Assembly: GCF_002895435.1 (NCBI RefSeq)
Contig: NZ_POYJ01000002.1
Location: 186,001-250,000 of the forward strand
Reading direction: 5' to 3'
Length of the DNA stretch: 64,000 nucleotides
Source of the DNA: Aquimarina sediminis
GTDB taxonomy: Bacteria > Bacteroidota > Bacteroidia > Flavobacteriales > Flavobacteriaceae
The position numbers and the translations under genes were made by a program. The notes beneath the pieces were generated by a model. The model was given only the letters and a program-made list of their open reading frames with translations, had not been told where the DNA came from and did no database searches. The number at the start of each line of letters is the position of its first letter. The first letter of the stretch is position 1. Positions 1-9,173 of the stretch are shown here, one piece after another.

Positions 1-1530
1 TTTAATAAACACCTCTTCTTTAAGTCTTTGAGGAAAATTAACTTCGTCTTTCCATTGTACTTCTTCTCTATTACTTCTGAATCGTTTTAATGATTCTACC
101 TTGGATTCACGAGCTGTAACATCTCCCATTTTTTTCATAAAAATCAATGAAGCAATTACCAAGCCAATCCCAACAGCATACACCAAATTCCAGAAAACCG
201 ATAGGATCAAAACTACTATCATTATTATTACCTCTATCTTAGGGATGTGAGGTATTGCTTTTAATCCTTTGTAATCCATAACTCCAATACCTACTGTGAT
301 CAACACTCCAGCCAAAACAGCAGCAGGAATTTGGGAAGCAACAGGTCCTAGAAGCAATAAAACAATTAATAATAGAACTCCTGCTATCATTCCTGAGAGT
401 TTTGTTTTCCCTCCTGAGTTTATATTAACTACAGTACGAATTGTTGCTCCTGCTCCCGGAATTCCGCCAAAAATTGCGGCGATACTATTCCCTATTCCTT
501 GTCCAACCAATTCTTTATTTGGTTTATGTTTTGTTTTAGTCATATTATCAGCAACAACTGATGTTAGCAAGGAGTCTATAGCTCCTAAAAACGCCAGAGA
601 TAGAGCTGTAAAAATATATGGAGTTACTGCTCCTAGTTTAAAATCTAAAAATATACCCAAATTCGGCATAGGAAAACCAGATGGTATTTCTTCAATAGGT
701 CTATAATTCAACCCGAAACCATAGGCAACCCCAGAGACGAGCACTAGTGCTACTAATGTACTGGGTACTACAGTCGTTATACGTTTAAACCCATAGATTA
801 TAACAATTGTAACCAAGCAAAGAATAAGCTCCAGATAATTAATGTTTGACAAAGCCCTGGGCAGGCTTTTAATAGATCCCATAACACCAGAAGTCGCATT
901 ACCTGCCAGGGTTACTGCTTCTAAATCAATTTCTTCATTAGTAACAGTTTCTGCTCTTTTGATGGTTTCTTTAAAATCTTCAAGAACCAAAATTCCTTCT
1001 CCAGCTTCTTCTTTTAAGATTTTATTCAAAATAACTTCCTCTGCCTGAGGTTTAAACTTATCTACATAATTTTGATCCTCTTTTGGGTAATACCCCAAAC
1101 CTGGCAAAAATTGTGTAATTAGGATCATCACCCCAATAGCAGTCATAAACCCGGATACAACCGGATATGGAATATATCTTATATATTTTCCTATCCCTAT
1201 TACTCCTAGTCCGATTTGCATTATTCCAGCCATAAAAAATACTATCAAAATAGCAGGAAGCGCCTTATCCAGATTTCCATCATTAGCTCCTATCAAACCA
1301 GCTATAACAAGCATACTAACAGCTGTCATAGGCGCAGTAGGTCCAGAAATCTGAGTATCCGTACCTCCAAACAATGCGGCAAAGAAACTTATGAATATTG
1401 CTCCATAAAGCCCAGCACTTGGTCCTAATCCTGAGGACACTCCAAATGCCAAAGCTAGAGGTAATGCTACAATACCCGCCGTTAACCCTCCAAACAGATC
1501 TCCTTTAAAATTGCTAAAAAATCCTTTCAT
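1..1530 (-). CDS. SulP family anion transporter, C-terminus cut by window edge
   Basis: The frame is open from the ATG at 1530 to base 1 with no stop, so about 510 residues are visible and the end is missing. The N-terminus (MKGFFSNFKGDLFGG, then a stretch ending ALPLALAFGVSSG) and the repeated hydrophobic segments are typical of the SulP/SLC26 core with about 12-14 membrane spans. The hydrophilic tail just before the edge is where a STAS domain would begin. SulP proteins move sulfate, bicarbonate or other anions. This one lies downstream of a carbonic anhydrase gene and a second SulP gene on the same strand, so bicarbonate or Na+/bicarbonate transport is a reasonable inference. An insertion of about 50 charged residues (roughly residues 145-200, from the KEDQNYVDKFKP region) interrupts the membrane core. 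A strong hairpin at 1754-1783 separates it from the carbonic anhydrase gene, so it probably has its own promoter in 1531-1750. Confidence 0.9.
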   Translation of the reverse strand, partial: MKGFFSNFKGDLFGGLTAGIVALPLALAFGVSSGLGPSAGLYGAIFISFFAALFGGTDTQISGPTAPMTAVSMLVIAGLIGANDGNLDKALPAILIVFFMAGIMQIGLGVIGIGKYIRYIPYPVVSGFMTAIGVMILITQFLPGLGYYPKEDQNYVDKFKPQAEEVILNKILKEEAGEGILVLEDFKETIKRAETVTNEEIDLEAVTLAGNATSGVMGSIKSLPRALSNINYLELILCLVTIVIIYGFKRITTVVPSTLVALVLVSGVAYGFGLNYRPIEEIPSGFPMPNLGIFLDFKLGAVTPYIFTALSLAFLGAIDSLLTSVVADNMTKTKHKPNKELVGQGIGNSIAAIFGGIPGAGATIRTVVNINSGGKTKLSGMIAGVLLLIVLLLLGPVASQIPAAVLAGVLITVGIGVMDYKGLKAIPHIPKIEVIIMIVVLILSVFWNLVYAVGIGLVIASLIFMKKMGDVTARESKVESLKRFRSNREEVQWKDEVNFPQRLKEEVFIK

Positions 1531-1753
1531 CCTATTGCTTTTTGTTATACCCCTTAAAAACCTATTGCTTTATCATCTCTCAAATAATGACATAATTTTA
1601 ACAACGTCAAATTTACATAAAAGAGTATTTGTTTTTAATAAATCTTGTTGTCTTTAAAGTTAATTAAAAAAACCAGCAACTTATCGATAAAATTCTTTGG
1701 TATTAATACCGAAAAATTGAATAATCTGATTTTATCTCAAAAAAATTAAAATT

Positions 1754-1783
1754 AAAAGGAGTCCCTGTGTAGGGACTCCTTTT
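1754..1783 (-). terminator. Intrinsic terminator downstream of carbonic anhydrase
   Basis: Perfect 13-bp inverted repeat (AAAAGGAGTCCCT and its complement) with a GTGT loop. T-tracts lie on both sides, so it could act in either direction. It lies 22 bases past the stop of the minus-strand carbonic anhydrase gene and ends that transcript. The rest of 1531-1805 is AT-rich and presumably holds the promoter of the downstream SulP gene. Confidence 0.85.
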
Positions 1784-1805
1784 AAAAACAGTTTTGATAT
1801 CTTAA

Positions 1806-2438
1806 TTAATCTTCAAGAAAAGTAACTTTTCCGGTACTTATATCATACATCCCACCCATAATTAATATTTCTCCATTATCCTCCATCTCCTTAAGAACTT
1901 CACTATCATTTCTAATATTGTCGATTGTCATTTTAACATTTTTCACTGCTACCTCATTAACAAAATCAATATTCTTTGAATTTCGTAAAGATGAATCGAC
2001 AGGTTCCGAAACTGCTTCTACAGCAGGCTTAATTTTACTAATAAGTGCAGTAAGATTTCCTAATTTGGCATCATCACATGCTCCCTTTACAGCTCCACAA
2101 GCAGTATGACCTAAAACAAGTACTAACTTGGTTCCTGCCAACTTGCACGCAAACTCCATACTACCAAGAATATCTTCATTTACAAAATTTCCTGCTACTC
2201 GAGCACTAAAAATATCTCCTATGCCTTGGTCAAAAATTAACTCAGACGATACTCTAGAATCTATACAACTTAAAATTGTAGCAAAGGGAAATTGACCACT
2301 TTTGGTATCCGACACTTGCTCTAATAGGTCTCTATCAGCCTTCATTTTTTGAATAAACCTAGAATTTCCCTCTTTAAGTAATTCTACCGCTCCTTTGGGT
2401 GTTATCGCTGCTTGTGTTTCTTTAGTAAGTGCTTTCAT
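1806..2438 (-). CDS. Beta-class carbonic anhydrase
   Basis: 210 aa. Interconverts CO2 and bicarbonate. The beta-class zinc site is clear: Cys in CIDSRV (about residue 58), the Asp of the same motif that pairs with Arg, and the His and Cys of GHTACGAVKGA (about residues 109-112). No signal peptide is obvious: the N-terminus MKALTKETQAAITPKGAVEL is soluble in character, so it is probably cytoplasmic. Length is normal for the family. It starts 22 bp after the stop of the SulP gene at 2461-4047 and is very probably co-transcribed with it, suggesting that imported bicarbonate is equilibrated with CO2 by this enzyme. A strong terminator follows. Confidence 0.95.
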   Translation of the reverse strand: MKALTKETQAAITPKGAVELLKEGNSRFIQKMKADRDLLEQVSDTKSGQFPFATILSCIDSRVSSELIFDQGIGDIFSARVAGNFVNEDILGSMEFACKLAGTKLVLVLGHTACGAVKGACDDAKLGNLTALISKIKPAVEAVSEPVDSSLRNSKNIDFVNEVAVKNVKMTIDNIRNDSEVLKEMEDNGEILIMGGMYDISTGKVTFLED

Positions 2439-2460
2439 ATCTATAATTTATTGTGATGAT

Positions 2461-4047
2461 TTATACTGATTTTGGTCTAAGCTTAAAAAATTGAATATAA
2501 CTATCAGGGTTTTCTACTTCACCTCTTTCAGAAATTAACTTAATATCTATCTTTCTTATTTTTGCTTTTTCAGAAAAATCCTCAAGAATTTCTATGATAT
2601 CATTATCCAAATATCTTGTTTTTCTAACATCCAAAGTAAGATACGTATCTTCTGGCAATCGATCAAATTCTTTTAAAATAGCTCCCTTGTTAAAAAAAGT
2701 AACTTCTTCAGCAAGTGTCATTTTTACCTGATGTTTCCCATTATCTTTATCTTCAATATGAAGAAAATGCGAATTCTGATAGCTTTTAATTAAGATCACA
2801 ACAATTCCAACAAGTAATCCAAGACCTATCCCTACTAATAAATCAGTAAATACAATACCCAAAACTGTAACAGTAAAGGGTAAAAATTGTTTCCACCCTA
2901 ATTTATACATTTTCATAAACAGAGAAGGTTTTGCCAACTTGAAACCAACAATAAACAATATTGATGCTAAAACAGAAAGCGGAATCATATTAAGCAACCT
3001 TGGGATTAAAATTACAGAAATTAGCAATAAAAACCCGTGAATTATAGCAGACATCTTAGACTTTCCTCCTGATTGTATATTCGCTGAACTACGTACAATA
3101 ACTTGAGTAATTGGTAGCCCCCCAATTAATCCAGAAATTATATTTCCTGTTCCTTGGGCCAAAAGTTCTCTATTTGTAGGTGTAACATTTTTATCTGGGT
3201 CTAACTTATCAGTAGCTTCTACACATAGCAATGTTTCCAAACTTGCAACCAGAGCTATTGTAAATGCGGTAATCCATATATCTGCATTCAAAATAACACC
3301 AAAATTAGGAAAACTAAACTGTCCTAAGAACGAGGATAAATCATCAGGTATAGGAACGCTTACTAAGTGTTCATTAGATATTCCGAAAACATCACTATCT
3401 TTTGTGATTACAAAAAATATAATCCCAACAGCCACAGCAACCAAAGGTCCTTGAATCAATTGAAAAATTTTAGCTTTCTTAACTAATACTTTGTCCCATA
3501 GTAATAGTATTCCAAGACCCAAAACCGCAACAAGGGTTGCTCCTAAGCTAATACCGTTAATAGCATTAATAATCTCGGAGAACGTGTTCTCATTATCCAC
3601 TTGAAAAAAAGCAAAATCTCCTTCAGGGTCTGCATCATACCCAAAGAAGTGTGGTATTTGTTTTAAAATAATTATTATTCCGATACCTGTTAGCATACCT
3701 TTTATCACTGAAGAGGGGAAATAGTATCCAATAATCCCAGCTCTTAGCACTCCAAACAGGATTTGTATTACTCCTCCTAATACTACTGCTACTAAAAAGT
3801 TTTCGAAACCTCCTAACGCACCTATTGAAGTAAGTACTATAGCGGCCAAACCTGCTGCTGGACCACTTACTCCGATTTTGGAGCCACTCAAAGCTCCCAC
3901 AATGACTCCACCAACTATCCCGGCAATTAATCCTGAAAAAAGTGGTGCTCCACTAGCAAGTGCTATCCCCAAACATAGAGGTAATGCCACAAAAAACACC
4001 ACAATACTTGCTGGCAGATCATTTTTTAAATTCTTAAAAACGTTCAT
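2461..4047 (-). CDS. SulP family anion (probable bicarbonate) transporter with STAS-like tail
   Basis: 528 aa. The SulP signature is visible from MNVFKNLKNDLPASIVVFFV through the Gly-rich segment ending in GSKIGVSGPAAGL (roughly residues 15-70), with about 12 hydrophobic spans to about residue 430. The C-terminal 90 residues (from VKMTLAEEVTFFNKGAI) match the STAS domain, which controls transport in this family. It is paralogous to the partial SulP gene at the window start. Gene order SulP then carbonic anhydrase is a recurrent pairing and points to bicarbonate rather than sulfate as substrate, but the sequence alone does not prove the ion. It is the first gene of the minus-strand unit; upstream is a 94-bp gap before a hypothetical gene. 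Confidence 0.92.
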   Translation of the reverse strand: MNVFKNLKNDLPASIVVFFVALPLCLGIALASGAPLFSGLIAGIVGGVIVGALSGSKIGVSGPAAGLAAIVLTSIGALGGFENFLVAVVLGGVIQILFGVLRAGIIGYYFPSSVIKGMLTGIGIIIILKQIPHFFGYDADPEGDFAFFQVDNENTFSEIINAINGISLGATLVAVLGLGILLLWDKVLVKKAKIFQLIQGPLVAVAVGIIFFVITKDSDVFGISNEHLVSVPIPDDLSSFLGQFSFPNFGVILNADIWITAFTIALVASLETLLCVEATDKLDPDKNVTPTNRELLAQGTGNIISGLIGGLPITQVIVRSSANIQSGGKSKMSAIIHGFLLLISVILIPRLLNMIPLSVLASILFIVGFKLAKPSLFMKMYKLGWKQFLPFTVTVLGIVFTDLLVGIGLGLLVGIVVILIKSYQNSHFLHIEDKDNGKHQVKMTLAEEVTFFNKGAILKEFDRLPEDTYLTLDVRKTRYLDNDIIEILEDFSEKAKIRKIDIKLISERGEVENPDSYIQFFKLRPKSV

Positions 4048-4141
4048 ATATATAAGTATTGGTTATCACTTCGTAATTTAAAAGCGACAACAATTGAAAA
4101 AAAATTGAAAATTAATTAAATAAGGTAATTGAAAAGTATTT

Positions 4142-4462
4142 TTAGAACCTTGGTGGTGGTGTATGATGTTCTAAAAATACTGAAATATTATTGACATAAA
4201 ATTCTGGATAGTCCTTTATAAACAAATCAGCTAACACAACCTCTCTTCCATCATAAAATTGGGAAATTTTGTTTTTTTCCTTAAAATCTTCTTTCTCCTG
4301 ACCTTCTTTTTCTTTTTGTTCAGAATTATCTGTTTCTTCAAGCTCGATAGATGCCCAATCTTCACAAACACAAAAATCAAATACATCAATAGTATAATTA
4401 CTTAGGTTTAATAAAAACCCGAGAACAATTAAAACTTTCGCTATTTGAAATTTTACTACCAC
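4142..4462 (-). CDS. Small hypothetical membrane-anchored protein
   Basis: 106 aa of unknown function. One hydrophobic stretch near the N-terminus (residues 8-20, ending LLNLSNY) could anchor it or act as a signal. An acidic, Lys/Glu-rich linker (about residues 43-66) follows, then a conserved-looking C-terminus ending HHTPPPRF. Short flavobacterial proteins with a terminal HxTPPP-type motif are common, but I know no role for them. It lies alone between the SulP and Bat units, with 81 bp to the batE stop, so it may be read from its own promoter or by read-through from the Bat operon. Confidence 0.6.
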   Translation of the reverse strand: MVVKFQIAKVLIVLGFLLNLSNYTIDVFDFCVCEDWASIELEETDNSEQKEKEGQEKEDFKEKNKISQFYDGREVVLADLFIKDYPEFYVNNISVFLEHHTPPPRF

Positions 4463-4543
4463 TAAGAATAATTTTTAAAAAAACCAAAGATAAGTCTATT
4501 AAGCATATATGCTGTTAATAGAATTTTAAATTTTACAAATTGA

Positions 4544-5293
4544 TTATAATTCTTTCAAATCAGAAGCAGGGATCCAGCCTATTTTACCATCTGCAAGTTT
4601 AATTTTTTTCCAGTCATTTACTGTTTCGGTTACCTTTACTTTGGTTCCCTCATGAAGTTCAAAAACTTCCTCACTTCTAAGGTTTGGCTCACTTTTTATA
4701 GTGGTTTCCTGCGCAAAAATTATAGCAAATTGATTCTTTTCAATAAAATTATATTGCTTAAAAGCAAAGAGTACCCCAAAAATTCCGAAAATCAATACTA
4801 CCCATGAGCCTACAAAGAAAATCCTCTTTTTTGAAGAACTATGCGCAGTATAATACAAAATAAACAAAATTACAAATGTCAATATACAAACTACTGAAAA
4901 CCAAGCCCAGCCATCAAAATTAAACAAATTAGTCAGCTTCTTTAGCGTTCTGGAGATAAAGCCTTCTGGTATTACATCTATAGCATCTATGGTTGCTTTT
5001 TGAGCATAGGCAAGATTATTCTTAACATCTTCATCATTTGGAGCCAACTCCAGAGCTTTTTCAAAGTAAAAAATACTAGGACCAATGTTACTTAGCTTAT
5101 AATGCGAGTTTGCAAGATTGTAATACAATGAAGCTGACTCTTTACCTTCATCAATAATTGACATATACGCGTCAATAGCTTCCTGGTATTTTTCTTGGTT
5201 ATATAAGGAATTTCCTCTCTGGAATGCTTCTTCATTCTGAGAAAACCCCAATGATGTTACTAAAAAAATAAGAATTCCAACTATTCTTTTCAT
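4544..5293 (-). CDS. batE: BatE: TPR and SH3-domain membrane protein
   Basis: 249 aa, last gene of the Bat (Bacteroides aerotolerance) operon. A signal peptide (MKRIVGILIFLVTSLGFSQ) is followed by two to three TPR units (about residues 20-100, including SLYYNLANSHYKLSNIGPS). Two membrane spans follow (about 133-155 and 161-180), then a C-terminal bacterial SH3 domain ending GKIGWIPASDLKEL. That order is the usual BatE design. It probably works at the inner membrane with BatA-D, perhaps as a periplasmic scaffold; the biochemical role of Bat proteins is not settled. Four bases separate its start from the batD stop, so the two are coupled. Confidence 0.88.
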   Translation of the reverse strand: MKRIVGILIFLVTSLGFSQNEEAFQRGNSLYNQEKYQEAIDAYMSIIDEGKESASLYYNLANSHYKLSNIGPSIFYFEKALELAPNDEDVKNNLAYAQKATIDAIDVIPEGFISRTLKKLTNLFNFDGWAWFSVVCILTFVILFILYYTAHSSSKKRIFFVGSWVVLIFGIFGVLFAFKQYNFIEKNQFAIIFAQETTIKSEPNLRSEEVFELHEGTKVKVTETVNDWKKIKLADGKIGWIPASDLKEL

Positions 5294-5297
5294 ATGC

Positions 5298-7064
5298 TTA
5301 GAGTTGTTTATCTATTGTTGCAATTACTCTCGAAGCTTTATCATAATCCTGTTGCATCGCCGAGGTGGACGACGGTGTATATCTAGCAAATTCACAGCTT
5401 TCTAATAGTGCAATAAACTCTATCGAAACAGCTTCATCAACATCTCGTTCTTTTAACAGTCTTTGAATCCGCTCTTTGCTCATATCACTTGTTTGAATAT
5501 GTAATTTTGCTTTTAAATAATTATGCAATGCTCGTTCCATTGCTATATAAAACTCTTTTTGATTACCTAAACTTTTCTTTGCATCAGATAGGTATTTACG
5601 AGCTAATTTATCTGCTTTACGCACTCTATTTCCGCTTACATCGTTTAATCTTTCCTGTCTCTTTTTTCCAAAGAAGAGAAATAGCGGAATTGCTAACAAA
5701 GGTGCTGTCAATGATATCCAATACAGTGTAGATCTAAAAAAGTATTCTCTTTTAACAGGTTGTAAATTTGCTTCCAATTTTAAGAATCTAAATTGATTTC
5801 CAATCTGAGTTACCTGTTTTTTATTTGTCCCTTTAGATTCTGATGTTACGATCGCATTTGTTTGATCTGGGCCATTCTTTACATTAATTATAATCTCCTC
5901 AGACGTAATTCTTTTATATGTTTCGGTTTTTAAATCAAAATAAGAAAACGAGATTGATGGTATAGGGTATTTACCCTTGTATTGAGGAACTAAGGTATAG
6001 GTGTCAGATATGTTCCCTCCCATACCCGTCAGGTTCGTTCTTACTCTCTCATTATGTTGCGGTTCATACTGTTCTAAACCATTTGGCACACTGAGTTTAG
6101 GTAAATCAAACAGCTTTAAATTACCATTTCCGGACACTAAGACTTTTGCATCCAAAGATTCTGTAGCGTCCAATTCTTTTTTATTAGTAGACACCTTAAA
6201 ATCAAAACTCCCTACTGCTCCAGAAAAATCATCAGGTTTCCCTTGAGTTGGTAATGGTTTAACCTCTATTGTCCTATTACCTGCTGCTACAGTTTTGTTT
6301 ATCGTTGTATATAATCTACCTCCAAAAATATCTCTTCTTTTAGTGGGAACATCAATAGAAACGGTTAATGTAAGAGGTTCTATATTTAATTTTCCTGTTT
6401 TTTGTGGATATAGTACTGTTTTGCGAAGAACAACATAACGGTAGGGCTCTCCTTTATACTCTCCATTCTCTATTTTAAGTTGTTTCATGTCGATAGCCTG
6501 ACTCCAGAAGTCACTATATTTAGGACTATCTAGCTCTCTCCAATTACTTACACTTATTCGAGGGCTAACATATAGTTTGTAGACTACCGTTATTGCTTCA
6601 TTTAGATATGGATTTGCTTTAGAAACTTCTGCAATAAGATGTAGGTTTTCACTTGCTAAAAAATCTGTGTCATTAGCGTCTTTTGGTTTATCTACAGCAC
6701 CTGTAACCTGTATTTTAACAGGTAATGTCTTATAGATATCTCCATCAATTTCGATAGTAGCCTGGGCTATGGTAAATTTCCCTCTACGTGTAGGCTCTAG
6801 AAAATAACTAAATGTTTTAGCATATGATCGTTTACCATTAATCCAGGAATTACTAATAGATTGGTTGGGACCTCCAACCACCGTAAATCCAGAAAAAGAA
6901 GGAGGTGTAAAATTGTCTCCATCTTTATTCATTTCAAAATCTATTCGTAATCTTTCATTTACACCCAAACTTTTCTTACTTACTTTGGCTTCAAATCTTA
7001 CTTGAGCCAAAGTGAGTTGCATTATGGTTAAAAATAGTGTTAGAAAAATTAGTTTTAATTTCAT
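5298..7064 (-). CDS. batD: BatD family protein (oxygen tolerance)
   Basis: 588 aa. A signal peptide (to about residue 20, ending LTLAQ) is followed by a long periplasmic region of beta-sandwich repeats, starting VRFEAKVSKKSLGVNERL. A single membrane span lies near residue 445 (LYWISLTAPLLAIPLFLFFG), and a cytoplasmic helical tail follows. This matches the BatD (oxygen tolerance) family in length and order. It sits between batC and batE in a fully collinear operon. It probably assembles with the VWA proteins BatA and BatB. No unusual residues noticed. Confidence 0.9.
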   Translation of the reverse strand: MKLKLIFLTLFLTIMQLTLAQVRFEAKVSKKSLGVNERLRIDFEMNKDGDNFTPPSFSGFTVVGGPNQSISNSWINGKRSYAKTFSYFLEPTRRGKFTIAQATIEIDGDIYKTLPVKIQVTGAVDKPKDANDTDFLASENLHLIAEVSKANPYLNEAITVVYKLYVSPRISVSNWRELDSPKYSDFWSQAIDMKQLKIENGEYKGEPYRYVVLRKTVLYPQKTGKLNIEPLTLTVSIDVPTKRRDIFGGRLYTTINKTVAAGNRTIEVKPLPTQGKPDDFSGAVGSFDFKVSTNKKELDATESLDAKVLVSGNGNLKLFDLPKLSVPNGLEQYEPQHNERVRTNLTGMGGNISDTYTLVPQYKGKYPIPSISFSYFDLKTETYKRITSEEIIINVKNGPDQTNAIVTSESKGTNKKQVTQIGNQFRFLKLEANLQPVKREYFFRSTLYWISLTAPLLAIPLFLFFGKKRQERLNDVSGNRVRKADKLARKYLSDAKKSLGNQKEFYIAMERALHNYLKAKLHIQTSDMSKERIQRLLKERDVDEAVSIEFIALLESCEFARYTPSSTSAMQQDYDKASRVIATIDKQL

Positions 7065-7117
7065 TTTTTGTACTATTTAGACTCGTAGGTTTCAAAACCT
7101 AACAAGCTTTTGTATTG

Positions 7118-8011
7118 TTACCAGTCTTTATCTGTTTTTACTTTAGATCCCTGAGCCTTTTTAGCGTTAATTTTATCCTGAACTTTCTTTTCCTGATTAT
7201 TCATAGCTTCTAGCAAGCTTTTAACTCGTTCTGGGGATAACTTGCCTTGTGCTTGTTGTGGTTTTTGGGATTGTTGATCTTTTGGATCACTTCCTTTATC
7301 TTTTTTGTCATCCTTAGGATTGCCTTTATCATCTTTTTCCTTATCTCCTTCGTCCTTTTTATCTTCTCCCTCATCTCCTTTATCTTTTTTGTCGTCTTTA
7401 GGATCGCCTTTATCATCTTTTTCTTTATCTCCTTCGTCTCCTTTTTTATCTTTCTTATCGTCACCTTCTTTTTTATCCTTATCATCTTGATTTTGATCCT
7501 TGTTTTGATCTTTATCTTGATTCTTATCGTCTTTATTTTGATCGTTTTGTTTCTGCTGTTCCTCTAGCATTTTTTTGGCTAAGGCAAGGTTATAACGTGT
7601 CTTATCATCCTTTGGATTATTTCTAAGGGCATTCTTATATGATTCTACAGCCTCCTTATACTTCTTTTGTTCCATATAGGTATTACCTTGATTATGGAAT
7701 GCTTTATGCTTCTCGGATCTCTCTGTTGCTACTTTAGCAGCTTCTGTATAACGTTGGGTTGCCTCATCATATTTTTCTGAGTTATAGTACGCATTTCCCA
7801 GATTGTATTTTGCTGTAGGATCAACTGGATTTTTGGCAATCGCTTTCCTATATTCCCCTTCAGCCTTAGGAAAATTACCCTCTTTGGTCAAAACATCATT
7901 ACCAATAGCCACAAACTGGTTGGCTTGATTAATAATTTCATCACGATTTTCTTCTTGAGAAAAAATAATCCCAAATTGAAAACATAATATGATACTTAAA
8001 ATCTTCTTCAT
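7118..8011 (-). CDS. batC: BatC: TPR protein with long charged tail
   Basis: 297 aa. Signal peptide (MKKILSIILCFQFGIIFSQ), then TPR repeats at about residues 45-150 (for example KYNLGNAYYNSEKYDEATQR). A strongly charged Lys/Asp/Glu/Gly region runs from about 155 to 250, and a helical C-terminus ends in SKVKTDKDW. The charged region contains an in-frame duplication with an 84-bp period. BatC proteins in this phylum usually have such low-complexity tails. It is a probable periplasmic scaffold working with BatD and BatE. The many open frames on the opposite strand here arise from codon bias in the repeat. Confidence 0.88.
   Translation of the reverse strand: MKKILSIILCFQFGIIFSQEENRDEIINQANQFVAIGNDVLTKEGNFPKAEGEYRKAIAKNPVDPTAKYNLGNAYYNSEKYDEATQRYTEAAKVATERSEKHKAFHNQGNTYMEQKKYKEAVESYKNALRNNPKDDKTRYNLALAKKMLEEQQKQNDQNKDDKNQDKDQNKDQNQDDKDKKEGDDKKDKKGDEGDKEKDDKGDPKDDKKDKGDEGEDKKDEGDKEKDDKGNPKDDKKDKGSDPKDQQSQKPQQAQGKLSPERVKSLLEAMNNQEKKVQDKINAKKAQGSKVKTDKDW
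7294..7438 (-). repeat. Tandem duplication inside batC
   Basis: A 61-bp segment starting at 7294 recurs at 7378 with only a few mismatches, a period of 84 bp, so the encoded repeat is 28 residues and stays in frame. It encodes the acidic and basic low-complexity tail of BatC. It probably arose by slippage or unequal crossing-over and may vary in copy number between strains. Confidence 0.85.
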
Positions 8012-8079
8012 TTGTAATTATTTACTAGTTAAGAGATTCGACAATTGCATAGTTTTCAGTATGCACATTTCGTAGCTCA

Positions 8080-9114
8080 TTATTGCTCATTGAAAAGGTT
8101 TAGCTTTTTAACCCAAGAGGTTTTTCTATCTAATAGGAAAACATCTAAAAACAGCAATAACAGCCCTACTCCCAAAAACCACTGAAACTGATCTTTGAAA
8201 TCTGCAAACTGCTTGGCTTCAAATTCTTTTTTATCCATGTTTTGCAATACTGAGGTCACTTCTTCAACAACGCTATTAGTGTTTCTACCATCAATGTATA
8301 TGCCATTTGCTTCATTGGCAATTTCCTGCAAAGTTGTCGTGTTTAATTTTGTAATAACTGTAGCTCCCTGACTATTTTTCTTATAACTCTGCACAATACC
8401 ATTACGTTTTATCGGTATTGGTCCTCCTTTTTCAGAACCTACACCAATTGTAAAAATTTTAATTCCTTCTTTAGAGGCTTCTTCTGCAATTGTATTCACA
8501 TTACCTTCATGGTCTTCTCCGTCACTTACAATAAACAGGACTCTATTGGTTTGTTCTTCGTCGTTATAATATGTTTTTGCCAATTCAATCGCTTCATATA
8601 TTGCGGTTCCTTGAGAAGAAAGCATTTCGGTATTCATAGACTGCAAAAACATTTTTCCAGAAGCATAATCTGTTGTAATAGGCAATTGAGGAAAAGCACT
8701 ACCGGCATATGCTATAATACCAATTCGGTCACTAGCCAAATTATTAATAATCTGGGTTACCAACTGTTTAGATTTTTCTAATCTATTGGGTGCAATATCT
8801 TCGGCTAGCATACTCTTTGATACATCAATTGCAAATACTACGTCTACTCCTTCTCTTTTTACTGTCTCTAGTTTTGTCCCTACCTTAGGGTTAACCAAAG
8901 CCATCACCAAACAAGCTAAGGCAAGGCTAATGACTATAATTTTTAAGATCGATTTAAAACTAGATTTATCCGGGCTCAATTTTTTAAGCAAAACACTCTC
9001 TGCAAACTTCTTTTGAGTTGTTTTCTGCCATATTAAGGCTCCTAAAAACAGTAAAATTAGCACTGGGATACCCAATAATAACCAAAAATATATTTTTTCT
9101 TCTAATAAGTACAT
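8080..9114 (-). CDS. batB: BatB: VWA-domain membrane protein
   Basis: 344 aa. An N-terminal membrane region (about residues 9-28 and 55-75) is followed by a von Willebrand A domain with an intact MIDAS: DVSKS at about 94-98, a Thr near residue 166 and the SDGED loop near 200. A C-terminal membrane span (FQWFLGVGLLLLFLDVFLL) follows. This is the BatA/BatB design. It is paralogous to batA immediately upstream. It is thought to present the metal-dependent VWA domain in the periplasm, acting with the MoxR ATPase encoded at the head of the operon. Confidence 0.92.
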   Translation of the reverse strand: MYLLEEKIYFWLLLGIPVLILLFLGALIWQKTTQKKFAESVLLKKLSPDKSSFKSILKIIVISLALACLVMALVNPKVGTKLETVKREGVDVVFAIDVSKSMLAEDIAPNRLEKSKQLVTQIINNLASDRIGIIAYAGSAFPQLPITTDYASGKMFLQSMNTEMLSSQGTAIYEAIELAKTYYNDEEQTNRVLFIVSDGEDHEGNVNTIAEEASKEGIKIFTIGVGSEKGGPIPIKRNGIVQSYKKNSQGATVITKLNTTTLQEIANEANGIYIDGRNTNSVVEEVTSVLQNMDKKEFEAKQFADFKDQFQWFLGVGLLLLFLDVFLLDRKTSWVKKLNLFNEQ

Positions 9115-9173
9115 TTTCTATTCTATTCTATAAATCTCAAGAGTCATAATCGCTATAAGATCTTAAAATCTCT

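Noticed and set aside
296..1428. Plus-strand open frames across the first SulP gene
   Set aside because: Antisense shadows of the minus-strand SulP frame, which is open for 510 codons with clear family motifs.
7210..7567. Several open frames around the batC charged repeat on both strands
   Set aside because: Low-complexity by-products of the Lys/Asp repeat in the true frame.
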